Source: Oscillospiraceae bacterium
GTDB taxonomy: Bacteria; Bacillota; Clostridia; Oscillospirales; Oscillospiraceae
Direction of reading: 5' to 3'
Assembly (NCBI GenBank): GCA_017461585.1
Contig: JAFTYM010000026.1
Coordinates: forward strand, 1-34,625
Length of the DNA: 34,625 nucleotides
A model generated the notes under the pieces. That model had not been told where the DNA came from. It ran no database searches and was given only the letters and a program-made list of their open reading frames with translations. A program made the position numbers and the translations under genes. Numbering within the stretch: the stretch's first letter is position 1; each line of letters opens with the position of its first letter. This document shows, piece after piece, positions 1 to 7,330 of the stretch.

Positions 1-177
1 AGAGCCTGTGTCGGGTTTGTGGTCACCGCTCATTGCCTTGAGCAGTGTACTCTTACCTGCACCGTTCTCACCCATAAGGGCCAGAACCTTGCCGCTCTCT
101 GCATAGAAGCTTACTCCATCCAGTGCCTTTACGCCGGGAAACGATTTGCTGATGTCTTTAAACTCTAAAAATCCCAT
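1..177 (-). CDS. Sugar-type ABC transporter ATP-binding protein (N-terminal part, cut by window edge)
   Basis: The first 59 residues of an ABC ATPase run leftward off the window. They begin [19 protein letters not shown] and contain an intact Walker A motif, GENGAGKST. The phrase [13 protein letters not shown] followed by [14 protein letters not shown] is typical of the duplicated ATPases of carbohydrate importers (RbsA/MglA/XylG type), which energise uptake of ribose, galactose or similar ligands from the cytoplasmic face of the membrane. The ATG at 175-177 is preceded by an AGGAGG ribosome binding site. The substrate cannot be read from this fragment, and the permease and binding protein lie outside the window. 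Family assignment is confident; the sugar specificity is inference. Confidence 0.9.
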   Translation of the reverse strand, partial: MGFLEFKDISKSFPGVKALDGVSFYAESGKVLALMGENGAGKSTLLKAMSGDHKPDTGS

Positions 178-769
178 AGAGCACTCCTCCTGTTTTCCTT
201 ATTTCTGCCTTTCGATTTTTTCTTCGCACTTATAACAGCGAACTACACTCCCCCTTAAAATATCAATGTCCCTCTTAAAACAGATATTGAAGAGAACTTG
301 CAGACATGCCTGCATTTTGCACTCTCGTGCATCCCAACGAACCAACGCAGACATCCGGCTGTTTGCAAAAAAATGTGTATCTTCTTCTCAATGTTTTTAT
401 GTATCGACATTGCTCTCGAACATACCCCTAATTAGTACCACATTCACTGCTTTTTGTCAACCGATTTTATACAATACTGATATAAAACGGAAAACCCAAC
501 AAATCTTTTCTGTTATTTTTATATGATTTTCCCAATTGACAATTCAATAAATGTGTATTCCTCTACTTCTCCATGTATACATATATAAATATATATCGTT
601 TTTATACAGAATTTTTTGTTCGATTGTCTACATTTTAACTCAGTTTTTTTGATTTGTGAACATGACATAAGTCATGATATTTTCATGCCGGAATTGTACA
701 CTTTTACATATAGCTATCATTTCCGCCCTATTGTATAATAAAATCACCAACCAAAGGAGGTATCATCAG
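178..769. other. AT-rich intergenic region between divergent genes
   Basis: About 590 bp of AT-rich DNA lies between the ABC ATPase (minus) and the lipoprotein (plus). It contains a short palindrome, CATGAC/GTCATG, at 661-676, and a TATAAT at 734-739 close upstream of the lipoprotein ribosome binding site. A TTGACA on the minus strand (455-460) has no good -10 partner. The 86-codon open frame at 266-526 has no ribosome binding site and low-complexity composition, so I do not call it. The region probably carries the control sequences of the sugar transporter. Confidence 0.5.
734..739 (+). promoter_or_regulatory. Candidate -10 box of the lipoprotein gene
   Basis: A perfect TATAAT sits 31 bp before the ATG at 770, giving a short leader containing AAAGGAGG. 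No good -35 hexamer is found 16-18 bp upstream, so the promoter is weakly supported. Confidence 0.35.
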
Positions 770-1501
770 ATGAAAGTATTCGTTATATTTATTGCAGTAC
801 TGCTTCTTATTACGGGTTGTGCCCCCAAAACTTTAGCTGATCCCCCTCCCGCATCGGACATCACGGACGATACGGCGATCTCCGAACCTGCAGATGGTAC
901 CGGCGAAGACGACAGCGCCGTGCTGAACGAGCCGCCTGTCACGGAAGATATAGCACCTGAAGCCGATGTCTCAGATAACACTACAGCTGACAATACCCCC
1001 CACGAAGACACTCCTCTCACCTCAGATGAAATTGCATGGTTCAATGAGCAGTTTTTCAACGCAGGCGACCATATGTTCCCCAACCTGTTTCTTCTGTCTT
1101 TATACGATTCTCCAGAGGACATAAATCTCAGCGAGATTTTCTATAACTGCATCGCACAGCTTACAGACGAAGAAGCAGCTCAGCTTGCGGCATTGGACTT
1201 CTTCCTCGAAATAGACGAAGCCAAAGTGACTACAGAATACATCAACGAAATTCTGCTGCAGTACACAGGACTCACTTTGGAAGAGACAAACAAGGTCGGT
1301 CTTGAATACTGGACCTACCTTCCCGATTACGATGCATATTATCACGCACACGGGGACACAAACCTCGGCGTATTTACAATAATCTCAGGACTGTGCGCAT
1401 CCGACGGCACAGTCAGGCTGAGATACGACGACAAGGAAGTTACGCTTATCCCCAGCGGCGACAGCTACCATTTCGTCTCCAACGTCACCGTGGCACCGTA
1501 G
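770..1501 (+). CDS. Secreted lipoprotein of unknown function
   Basis: This 243-residue protein has a lipoprotein signal peptide: MK, a hydrophobic stretch VFVIFIAVLLLI, then the lipobox ITGC with the lipidated cysteine at residue 17. Residues 18 to about 85 form a low-complexity linker rich in Asp, Glu, Pro and Thr, which probably spaces the globular part away from the membrane. The C-terminal 150 or so residues look folded (helical in the first half, ending in a short strand-rich segment), but I recognise no family. The ATG at 770 is chosen over an upstream in-frame start because AAAGGAGG lies at 753-760 and the signal peptide begins exactly there. It lies directly before the phosphatase region without an obvious terminator. 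Confidence 0.8.
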   Translation: MKVFVIFIAVLLLITGCAPKTLADPPPASDITDDTAISEPADGTGEDDSAVLNEPPVTEDIAPEADVSDNTTADNTPHEDTPLTSDEIAWFNEQFFNAGDHMFPNLFLLSLYDSPEDINLSEIFYNCIAQLTDEEAAQLAALDFFLEIDEAKVTTEYINEILLQYTGLTLEETNKVGLEYWTYLPDYDAYYHAHGDTNLGVFTIISGLCASDGTVRLRYDDKEVTLIPSGDSYHFVSNVTVAP

Positions 1502-1521
1502 TGTACAGAGGTATCTCATAC

Positions 1522-1605
1522 ATGATAAACGTACTATTCGTTTACCATGGCAATATTTGCCGCACTTCCCCACACGGCGAGCCGTGCGTGGGCCCCTTGA
1601 TTTAA
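1522..1605 (+). pseudogene. Duplicated 5' fragment of the low-molecular-weight phosphatase gene
   Basis: Positions 1508-1564 repeat 1713-1769, the ribosome binding site and first 14 codons of the intact phosphatase, with the same 57-bp length and only a handful of differences. The encoded peptide begins MINVLFVYHGNICR, where the intact copy has MINVLFICHGNICR. The catalytic cysteine of the CX5R loop is therefore replaced by tyrosine. Homology stops at 1564, the frame enters a hairpin-rich repeat and terminates at 1605 after 27 residues. It cannot be a working phosphatase. I interpret it as the relic of the original gene start after insertion or duplication. Confidence 0.8.
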
Positions 1606-1712
1606 TTCAAATCGGCAGAAATGAATTCCGCCGATTTCAAGAAACAGCTTTGCTGTTTGCTTGTGCGGCGCACCTGCGCCGAGTATAGGGCTGCTTTTTG
1701 ACAGCTTTTTGG
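1565..1712. repeat. Hairpin-rich palindromic repeat module between duplicated phosphatase starts
   Basis: This stretch between the two copies of the phosphatase start is a chain of inverted repeats: CACGGC/GCCGTG, AAATCGGC/GCCGATTT, AAACAGC/GCTGTTT, and CGGCGCA/TGCGCCG with a two-base spacer. It has no coding capacity and resembles the composite palindromic repeats scattered through gut Clostridia genomes. Its edges coincide with the breakpoints of the 57-bp duplication. Confidence 0.65.
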
Positions 1713-1726
1713 GAGGTATATCAATC

Positions 1727-2173
1727 ATGATAAACGTACTTTTCATTTGCCACGGCAATATTTGCCGCAGCCCTATGGGTGAGTTCATATTAAAGGACAT
1801 GGCAGAAAAACGCGGTATTGCCCATAAGTTTTACATAGAGTCCGCTGCAACCAGCACGGAAGAGCTGGGCAATCCCGTCTATCCTCCTGCCCGGCGCAAG
1901 CTGAAAGAGCACGGCATTGACTGCACAGGCAAGACCGCCCGACAGATAACAAAGGCGGACTACAAAAAATTTGACTATATTTTCTGTGCCGACAGCTACA
2001 ACATCAAAAACGCCATGCGCATTTTCGGCGGTGATCCCGAAAACAAGGTCTGCAGGCTGCTTGACCTCACAGATAATCCCCGTGACATCGCAGACCCGTG
2101 GTACACGGGCAACTTTGACATCACATGGGACGATATCGTGGAGGGCTGCAAGGCTTTTCTTGACAGAGTATGA
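1727..2173 (+). CDS. Low-molecular-weight protein-tyrosine phosphatase
   Basis: A 148-residue cytosolic enzyme of the LMW-PTP family (Wzb/YwlE/arsenate-reductase fold) that hydrolyses phosphotyrosine, or in some Gram-positives phosphoarginine, on proteins. The phosphate-binding loop CHGNICRS is at residues 8-15, right at the N terminus as in the family. The general-acid aspartate lies in the DPW motif near residue 123, preceded by the typical DNPRDIADPWYTG stretch. The length is normal. The start at 1727 is preceded by GGGAGGTAT; a longer in-frame start at 1661 would lie in the repeat module. The gene is alone, without a tyrosine kinase beside it, so the substrate is unknown. It is followed by the 280-bp miniature element. 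Confidence 0.92.
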   Translation: MINVLFICHGNICRSPMGEFILKDMAEKRGIAHKFYIESAATSTEELGNPVYPPARRKLKEHGIDCTGKTARQITKADYKKFDYIFCADSYNIKNAMRIFGGDPENKVCRLLDLTDNPRDIADPWYTGNFDITWDDIVEGCKAFLDRV

Positions 2174-2176
2174 AAA

Positions 2177-2487
2177 AAGCAGGTAATCATTAGGGTGTAC
2201 CCGATAAGAAAACATAAGGTTTTGCCTTTATCTATTCGGCTATAATGCAACTTAAAAAATTCGCCAATACATACCAGTATTGGCGGATTTTTGTAAATTG
2301 ATTCTATCTCGAATAGCTTTTGGCAAAACTGCTTGCACTTAAAAAGATAGGTTTTGTTCGTAAACGAGGCAGAAAAGCGCTGTAATACTGTATGTCTTAC
2401 GAGCTTTGATAACGATGTTTACGGGCAAAGAATTTATTTTTAAGCTTATGTTTTCTTATCGGGTACACCCTTTACGATTACCTGCTT
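2177..2487 (-). terminator. Probable terminator hairpin split by the miniature element (copy 1)
   Basis: AAGCAGGTAATC at 2177-2188 is perfectly complementary to GATTACCTGCTT at 2476-2487. On the minus strand the distal arm is followed by a run of six U, as in an intrinsic terminator for the ferredoxin-like gene ending at 2500. The two arms are now separated by the inserted 280-bp element. If a TT target duplication is removed, the original loop would have been ATTAC. Confidence 0.6.
2192..2471. mobile_element. 280-bp miniature inverted-repeat element, copy 1
   Basis: The element begins AGGGTGTACCCGATAAG and ends with the exact inverse; the terminal inverted repeats pair over 27 bp before the first mismatch. 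It has no open frame of note, so it is non-autonomous. The interior carries a hairpin CGCCAATAC/GTATTGGCG flanked by A and T runs. The copy at 7605-7884 has the same length with 19 substitutions by hand count and no indels. It is flanked by TT on both sides and by a 12-bp inverted repeat that belongs to the target site. No transposase for it is visible in the window. Confidence 0.85.
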
Positions 2488-2499
2488 AAATTTATGTAC

Positions 2500-3309
2500 T
2501 TATCTCTCCATGGGAGTATCGCCGAGGTTTACGCTCTTCTCTGTGGAAACACCCTTGAACTCAACAGTTTTAAATCCCTCTGCCCTGACGGTCACATCAA
2601 ATGTGCCTACAGGCAGGTTCTTAAGCCAGAAGTCGCCGAAATCATCTGTCACTGCGGTATATTCCTTACCTTCGCCTACAGCTGTAACCTCTGCGCCGAT
2701 GATGACTTCCTGCTCCACGGGGTCAAACATTGTACCTGCGATGAACTTTCCGGGTACGTTGAGGTAGTAGACCTTAGGGCCTGTTCCCTTTTCACCCTTA
2801 AGTACAACAGCGTCCTTAAGAAGATCGCCGAACTCTTCCTCTTCGCCGAACTTCATGGCATCTGTGGGACATGCCTCTACACATCTGGGAAGCTTTGCTC
2901 CGTTATCCAAAAGATGAGCGCATCCTGTACACTTCTGGGCGATGCTCAGCTCTTCGTTCATATAGATAACATCATAGGGGCAAACCTGGCTGCATGCGCC
3001 GCAGCCGGCACACTCTTCGGGATCTATAAGGACAAGTCCATCCTCCCTTTTTGTAATGGCACTTCTTCCGCAGACCTTTGCGCAGACAGGATCTTCACAA
3101 TGGTTGCAGAGCTGTGCCATATAGTGAATTTTAACTTTGGGTATAGTTCCCTCAACGTGCTCATGCACCTTTACCCAGAACTGACCGATCTGGGGCTGGG
3201 GCTTGGCATAGGGCATCCAATCGTTTCCGCAATGCTCATCCTTACATGCGAGCTGACAGTTATAGCATCCGCTGCATTTGGAAACATCTATTACAAATAC
3301 TTTAGACAT
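2500..3309 (-). CDS. Four-cluster ferredoxin-type electron-transfer subunit, DmsB/transhydroxylase beta-like
   Basis: This 269-residue protein carries electrons between partner proteins through [4Fe-4S] clusters. Sixteen cysteines fall in four groups: CSGCYNCQLAC at residues 12-22, CNHCEDPVC, CAGCGACSQVC and CTGC with CVEAC, the pattern of the small subunits of molybdopterin enzymes (DmsB, PsrB, pyrogallol transhydroxylase BthL). After about residue 175 comes a beta-rich domain of the carboxypeptidase-regulatory/Cna-B type (GAEVTAVGEGKEYTAVTDDFG), an extension also known from the transhydroxylase beta subunit. No molybdopterin catalytic subunit or membrane anchor is adjacent. The start at 3309 is preferred over 3315 because GGAGG lies six bases upstream of it. 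It has no signal peptide. The exact partner is unknown. Confidence 0.85.
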   Translation of the reverse strand: MSKVFVIDVSKCSGCYNCQLACKDEHCGNDWMPYAKPQPQIGQFWVKVHEHVEGTIPKVKIHYMAQLCNHCEDPVCAKVCGRSAITKREDGLVLIDPEECAGCGACSQVCPYDVIYMNEELSIAQKCTGCAHLLDNGAKLPRCVEACPTDAMKFGEEEEFGDLLKDAVVLKGEKGTGPKVYYLNVPGKFIAGTMFDPVEQEVIIGAEVTAVGEGKEYTAVTDDFGDFWLKNLPVGTFDVTVRAEGFKTVEFKGVSTEKSVNLGDTPMER

Positions 3310-3338
3310 AAGCATCCTCCGTTTATCTTTATGTTCTT

Positions 3339-3367
3339 ATTATAAACGCTCTTCTCTTTTCGGTAAA
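3339..3367 (-). promoter_or_regulatory. Candidate sigma-A promoter of the ferredoxin-like gene
   Basis: On the minus strand TTTACC (3362-3367) and TATAAT (3339-3344) are 17 bp apart, and the gene starts 30 bp after the -10 box. The -10 is perfect and the -35 matches moderately. Confidence 0.5.
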
Positions 3368-3382
3368 GGGGAGATTTTTAGT

Positions 3383-3410
3383 GTTGTTACAGCCTATTGG
3401 TTGTAACAAC
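3383..3410. promoter_or_regulatory. 28-bp palindrome between divergent promoters (operator or hairpin)
   Basis: GTTGTTACAGCC and GGTTGTAACAAC form a 12-bp inverted repeat (one G-T pair) around TATT. It is centred about 65 bp upstream of the predicted start of the minus-strand ferredoxin-like transcript and about 55 bp upstream of the rhomboid transcript, where a shared activator could bind. It is followed on the plus strand by a T-rich run, so an intrinsic terminator is the alternative reading. Confidence 0.5.
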
Positions 3411-3416
3411 TTTTTC

Positions 3417-3445
3417 TTTTCAAATGCCTTAATATATATTATAAT
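3417..3445 (+). promoter_or_regulatory. Candidate promoter of the rhomboid gene
   Basis: TATAAT at 3440-3445 lies 17 bp after TTTTCA (3417-3422) and 43 bp before the TTG start of the rhomboid gene. The -10 is perfect and the -35 is weak. Confidence 0.45.
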
Positions 3446-3487
3446 GTATAGTTGAGAGAAAATCCCCATTTGACAGGAGTGAAGTAT

Positions 3488-4060
3488 TTGAGAATAAGAT
3501 ATAATTCCCCGGTAATTCTCACCTTCTCTATCATAAGCTTTATCGTACTGCTTCTGAATGGATTTACCGGCGGTCGGTCAACAGCACTTTTATTCTGTGT
3601 CTACAGGTCATCATTTTCAGATCCTCTTACATATCTGCGAATGTTCCTGCATGTTTTAGGACACAGCAGCCTTTCACATTACATGGGCAACATTCTGCTC
3701 ATGCTGGTGGTAGGTCCTCCCCTTGAAGAAAAATTCGGCAGCAAGTCCATTCTCGGCGCTATTGCCATAACAGCGCTGATCTCAGGTCTTGTACAGTTTT
3801 TCTTTTTCCCCTCTTCCGCCCTTCTGGGCGCATCCGGTATTGTATTCATGCTTATCGTCATGCTGTCCATGACCGGTAAAAACGCAGGCAGCATCCCCCT
3901 CACCATGATATTGGTGCTGGTGCTCTACATCGGACGCGAAGTCTATAACGGCATCACAACTCCCGATAATATCTCCCAGCTGACCCACATCATCGGCGGT
4001 ATCTGCGGCGCTGCTATCGGCAACGTTTTCTACTCAAGAGGCGGAAGGCGTAGGAGGTAA
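3488..4060 (+). CDS. Rhomboid family intramembrane serine protease
   Basis: A 190-residue polytopic membrane protein with about six hydrophobic segments. It shows the rhomboid hallmarks in order: an HxxxN motif in HYMGNILLM, the nucleophile motif GASG (LGASGIVFM), and a later conserved histidine in LTHIIGG, giving the Ser-His dyad. Rhomboids cleave single transmembrane helices of other proteins within the bilayer. The C terminus is basic (RGGRRRR), consistent with a cytoplasmic tail. I choose the TTG at 3488 because AGGAG precedes it at about seven bases; the further upstream TTG at 3452 has no such site. The gene precedes a MATE exporter by 147 bp with its own -10 box, so they are probably separate units. 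Substrate is unknown. Confidence 0.85.
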   Translation: MRIRYNSPVILTFSIISFIVLLLNGFTGGRSTALLFCVYRSSFSDPLTYLRMFLHVLGHSSLSHYMGNILLMLVVGPPLEEKFGSKSILGAIAITALISGLVQFFFFPSSALLGASGIVFMLIVMLSMTGKNAGSIPLTMILVLVLYIGREVYNGITTPDNISQLTHIIGGICGAAIGNVFYSRGGRRRR

Positions 4061-4146
4061 TACTACCAAATTTGCGTATTTTATGTAGTTTGTACAAGAA
4101 AAATCCATACATATTACATAAATCCATTAGCTTTTTCATTGAATGG

Positions 4147-4152
4147 TATAAT
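4147..4152 (+). promoter_or_regulatory. Candidate -10 box upstream of the MATE gene
   Basis: A TATAAT lies 55 bp before the start of the MATE gene at 4208 in an AT-rich spacer. No convincing -35 is seen. It would drive the MATE-crotonase-crotonase unit. Confidence 0.35.
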
Positions 4153-4207
4153 TTAGCGTGTTAAAATTAGTAAAAATGTAGCTTTCACCCCAAGGAGTGG
4201 TATCTAA

Positions 4208-5617
4208 ATGTTCAAAAAGTTCAAAGCGCTCTTCGGCGCTCAGGACATGACCGTAGGCAGCCCCTTAAAGTGCCTTCTCATGTTCTCTGTTCCCCTGCTT
4301 ATAGGCAACTTCGCACAGCTTCTTTACAGCACAGTAGACTCTATCGTTGTCGGCAAATATGTCGGTGACATCGCGCTGTCCGCTATCGGCGTAACCTCGC
4401 CCCTTCAGGCGCTGTTTCTCGTCTTGTTCATGGCAATCGGTTCCGACGTTATGGTCATGGTTTCCCAGTATTTCGGCGCAAAAGAATATGAAAACCTCGA
4501 AAAGTCTATCGGCAACGCAATAACTCTTATTGCCATCGCATCCGTCATCCTCACCGTCGGCGGTCTTCTTCTCACTGACTGGATGCTCACAGCCATCGAG
4601 ACACCTCCCGAGACATACGAAATGGCAAGAACTTATCTTGTAGTCTGCTTCTTCGGTATGGCAGGCAACGGTTTCTACAACATTATGTCCGGTGTTCTCC
4701 GCGGCATGGGCGAGTCCGTATTCCCCCTTATCGTTCTGCTGTTTACAACCGTGCTCAACATCGTTCTTGACCTGTGGTTCGTCGCAGGACTTAACATGGG
4801 CATCGCAGGCGCAGCATGGGCTACTATCATTGGTCAGACTCTCTCTGCTATTGTATGTCTGGCAAAAGTTCTGATGATAAAGGATATCATCAAAATCAAG
4901 CCCCGTCATCTCATACTCAAGAAAGACATCGTCATGAACATTTGCCGTCTCGGAATCCCCAACGGTATTGCACAGGCAGTTATGTTCCTTTCCACAATTA
5001 TCATCCAGCGCCTTATCAACAGCATGGGATACATCGTAACCGCAGCTATCACCGCAGTTTTGCGCGTAGACTCTTTCGCCGTTATCCCCAGCCAGACCTT
5101 CAACATGAGTGTTTCCACATTCACAGGTCAGAACATCGGCGCAGGCAAAATGGACAGAGTTAAGCAGGGTTTTAAGACCTGTATGATACTCGGTCTCATT
5201 GTCACAACCGTAATGGTTATTCTCATGCTTGTATTCGGCAAATGGATGATCGGTCTCTTCACGGAAACACAGGAGCTCATTGATCTTGGTTATAAATTCA
5301 TTATCACAATGCTCCCTGCATACTTCCTTATGACTGTCGGTCAGTCTCTCGGCGGCGTTGTCCGCGGTGCAGGCGACTCTATGGGTCCCATGTGGATCTC
5401 TCTGATCACAAACACAATTATCCGCATCCCCGCTGCATACCTTATCGCACACTTAACAGTAAGTGAGTTGTATCCCCAGGGCGATCCCAGATCCACATTT
5501 ATCGCACTTTCAATCGCAATGGGCTGCAACCTTATCGCATCTCTCGTATACTACTTCAAGGGTCCCTGGAAGAACAAAGCTATCACAGGCTCTCTTGCTC
5601 AGGAAAATCAGAAATAA
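4208..5617 (+). CDS. MATE family efflux transporter
   Basis: A 469-residue membrane protein with twelve predicted hydrophobic segments in two homologous halves. The N terminus (MTVGSPLKCLLMFSVPLL, then YSTVDSIVVGKYVG) and the second-half counterpart GIPNGIAQAVMFLSTIIIQ are characteristic of multi-antimicrobial extrusion proteins, which export cationic drugs or metabolites in exchange for Na+ or H+. GQNIGAGKMDRV is the usual loop of the second half. The ATG at 4208 follows AAGGAGTGG. The gene ends only 19 bp before the first crotonase gene, and no terminator separates them, so the three genes are probably one operon. This suggests export of a product or substrate analogue of those enzymes, but that is inference. 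Confidence 0.9.
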   Translation: MFKKFKALFGAQDMTVGSPLKCLLMFSVPLLIGNFAQLLYSTVDSIVVGKYVGDIALSAIGVTSPLQALFLVLFMAIGSDVMVMVSQYFGAKEYENLEKSIGNAITLIAIASVILTVGGLLLTDWMLTAIETPPETYEMARTYLVVCFFGMAGNGFYNIMSGVLRGMGESVFPLIVLLFTTVLNIVLDLWFVAGLNMGIAGAAWATIIGQTLSAIVCLAKVLMIKDIIKIKPRHLILKKDIVMNICRLGIPNGIAQAVMFLSTIIIQRLINSMGYIVTAAITAVLRVDSFAVIPSQTFNMSVSTFTGQNIGAGKMDRVKQGFKTCMILGLIVTTVMVILMLVFGKWMIGLFTETQELIDLGYKFIITMLPAYFLMTVGQSLGGVVRGAGDSMGPMWISLITNTIIRIPAAYLIAHLTVSELYPQGDPRSTFIALSIAMGCNLIASLVYYFKGPWKNKAITGSLAQENQK

Positions 5618-5636
5618 AACAGGAGGAATATCAAAA

Positions 5637-6422
5637 ATGGCAGAAGGAAGAATTATTGCAGAACGCCGCGGCGGCATTCTTTATCTTACAATAAGCAACC
5701 CTGACTCTTTCAATTCCGTCACAACAGCAATGCGTGAGGATCTTATCCGCAACGTAAGAGAAGCTGAATTTGACGATTCTATCCGCGTTATCGTTCTCAA
5801 AGGCGCAGGCGAAAAGTGCTTCTGCTCCGGACTTTCCATGGAAATGCTGGACAGCATAAGCTGTATGGAAGACCGCCACGAGCAGTGGGTAGTAGGCAAG
5901 CGTATCCGTGAGGCGCTTCAGGAGTCCACAAAGATCCTCGTTGCTGCTGTTAAGGGCTCCTGCGCAGGCAACGCACTTGAGATCTCTCTCTGCTGCGATA
6001 TGGTATTCTGCGCTGAAAACTCCAAGTTCGTTCTCCCCGAGATGAACATCGGCCTCACACCCGGCTGCGGCGGCGCTATCGAGCTCCAGAAGCACATCCC
6101 CTACCACCGCTTCATGGAGATGGTTCTCCTCTGTGACCGCATGTCACCTGCCGAGGCTGTTCACTACGGCTTCGTAAATAAGGTATTCCCCTTAGACACA
6201 ATGGACGAAGAGGTCGATAAGATCCTCGACAAGCTTGCAGCAACTCCCCCCCTTGCAGTCAAGGGTCTTAAAGAGCAGCTCTACCTGCAGGAGAACGTTG
6301 GTATTGAGGCAGCATACAGAAAAGAGTACGATCTCTGCATCGGACTCATGGGCTCCAAGGATTTCCAGAATGCAGTAAAGGCTTTCCTTAAGAAAGAAAA
6401 ACCCGTATTTAAGGGTGAGTAA
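5637..6422 (+). CDS. Crotonase-family enzyme (enoyl-CoA hydratase/isomerase), copy 1
   Basis: A 261-residue cytosolic crotonase-fold protein, acting on acyl-CoA thioesters. The first oxyanion-hole segment is CFCSGLSM (residues 61-68) and the second is KGSCAGNALE. Glu115 and Glu135, twenty residues apart, match the spacing of the two catalytic glutamates of enoyl-CoA hydratases (E144/E164 in the rat enzyme), so hydration or dehydration chemistry is plausible. The substrate is not evident: no acyl-CoA dehydrogenase, thiolase or CoA ligase is adjacent. The ATG at 5637 follows AGGAGG; upstream in-frame codons belong to the MATE gene region. A close paralogue follows 46 bp downstream, so this is a tandem duplication in an operon with the exporter. 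Confidence 0.88.
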   Translation: MAEGRIIAERRGGILYLTISNPDSFNSVTTAMREDLIRNVREAEFDDSIRVIVLKGAGEKCFCSGLSMEMLDSISCMEDRHEQWVVGKRIREALQESTKILVAAVKGSCAGNALEISLCCDMVFCAENSKFVLPEMNIGLTPGCGGAIELQKHIPYHRFMEMVLLCDRMSPAEAVHYGFVNKVFPLDTMDEEVDKILDKLAATPPLAVKGLKEQLYLQENVGIEAAYRKEYDLCIGLMGSKDFQNAVKAFLKKEKPVFKGE

Positions 6423-6468
6423 ACATATATTCCAGCTTTTAGCACACAAAACAGGAGGAAAAACATAA

Positions 6469-7263
6469 ATGTCCGAACCAAGAGTAATTGCAGAACGTCC
6501 ACCTGAAGCTCCCGGAGTTCTGTATCTTACATTCAGCAATCCCGACGCCTTCAACTCTGTAACAGTTGAGATGCGCGAGGAGCTCATCCGTCAGTTCACA
6601 GAGGCAGAAAAAGACGATTCCATCCGCGTCATCGTTCTTCAGGGCGCAGGCGACCGCTGCTTCTGCTCCGGTCTTTCCATGGATATGCTCGTAGACATGA
6701 ACTCCCTTGAAGACCGTTATATCCAGTGGGACGTTGGTAAACGCTGCCGCGAGGCAATGGAACATTCCACAAAAATAGTTGTAGCCGCCGTCAAGGGTTC
6801 CTGTGCAGGTAACGGACTTGAATTCGTCCTTTGCTGCGACCTTGTCTACTGCGCGGACAACACAAAGTTTGTCCTTCCGGAATTCAACATCGGTCTTACT
6901 CCCGGCTGCGGCGGTGCTATTTCCCTGCATAAGCACATCCCTTATCACCGTTTTATGGAGATGGTGCTCTTCTGCGACCGTATGTATCCCGATGAGGCTA
7001 AGCACTACGGCTTCGTTAACGACATCTTCGCTCTTGACGAATTTGATTATGAGGTCAAAAAGCGTATGATCCAGCTTTCCAAGACAGCGCCCCTCGCTGT
7101 TAAGGGACTTAAGGAGCAGTTCCGTATTCAGGAGACTCTGGGCTTTGAAGCTGCGTACAGAAAGGAAATGGAAAACAGCCTGAAGTTGATGGATACCAAC
7201 GACTTCAAAAATGCCGTCATGTCCTTTATCAACAAGGAAAACCCCATTTTCTACGGAAACTAA
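6469..7263 (+). CDS. Crotonase-family enzyme (enoyl-CoA hydratase/isomerase), copy 2
   Basis: A 264-residue paralogue of the preceding gene, collinear except for three extra residues near the N terminus (RPPEAPG). It keeps CFCSGLSM and KGSCAGNGLE, and both acidic residues (Glu118 and Glu138), so both copies look active. The two proteins differ mainly in surface helices and the C-terminal 40 residues, suggesting division of labour (for example two subunits of one hexamer, or two substrates) rather than simple redundancy. An AGGAGG site precedes the ATG. A strong terminator follows eight bases after the stop, closing the operon. Specific reaction and pathway are unknown. Confidence 0.88.
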   Translation: MSEPRVIAERPPEAPGVLYLTFSNPDAFNSVTVEMREELIRQFTEAEKDDSIRVIVLQGAGDRCFCSGLSMDMLVDMNSLEDRYIQWDVGKRCREAMEHSTKIVVAAVKGSCAGNGLEFVLCCDLVYCADNTKFVLPEFNIGLTPGCGGAISLHKHIPYHRFMEMVLFCDRMYPDEAKHYGFVNDIFALDEFDYEVKKRMIQLSKTAPLAVKGLKEQFRIQETLGFEAAYRKEMENSLKLMDTNDFKNAVMSFINKENPIFYGN

Positions 7264-7270
7264 AATGCAA

Positions 7271-7298
7271 AACACCCGAGATTTCTCGGGTGTTTTTT
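7271..7298 (+). terminator. Intrinsic terminator of the MATE-crotonase operon
   Basis: AACACCCGAG and CTCGGGTGTT form a perfect 10-bp stem with an ATTT loop, followed by a T run. Confidence 0.92.
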
Positions 7299-7330
7299 GT
7301 TGTTTTGGTGCGAAGTATCAATTGTGCAGT

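Noticed and set aside
266-526. 86-codon open frame in the AT-rich region
   Set aside because: No ribosome binding site, biased composition, no recognisable motif, and it lies where a divergent promoter region is expected.
2192-2471. Miniature element as a group II intron or riboswitch
   Set aside because: It has long terminal inverted repeats, no domain V-like hairpin or reverse transcriptase, and lies downstream of genes, not in a leader.
2494-3345. 283-codon frame opposite the ferredoxin-like gene
   Set aside because: The minus-strand gene has sixteen correctly spaced cysteines and a ribosome binding site; the opposite frame has neither.
3383-3410. Palindrome as a Rex (redox repressor) site
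   Set aside because: The half sites resemble TTGTTA/TAACAA, but the spacing is far longer than in known Rex operators.
4265-5452. 395-codon antisense frame opposite the MATE gene
   Set aside because: Rich in Cys, His and Asp as expected for the shadow of a hydrophobic protein. No start signal; the plus-strand MATE gene is certain.
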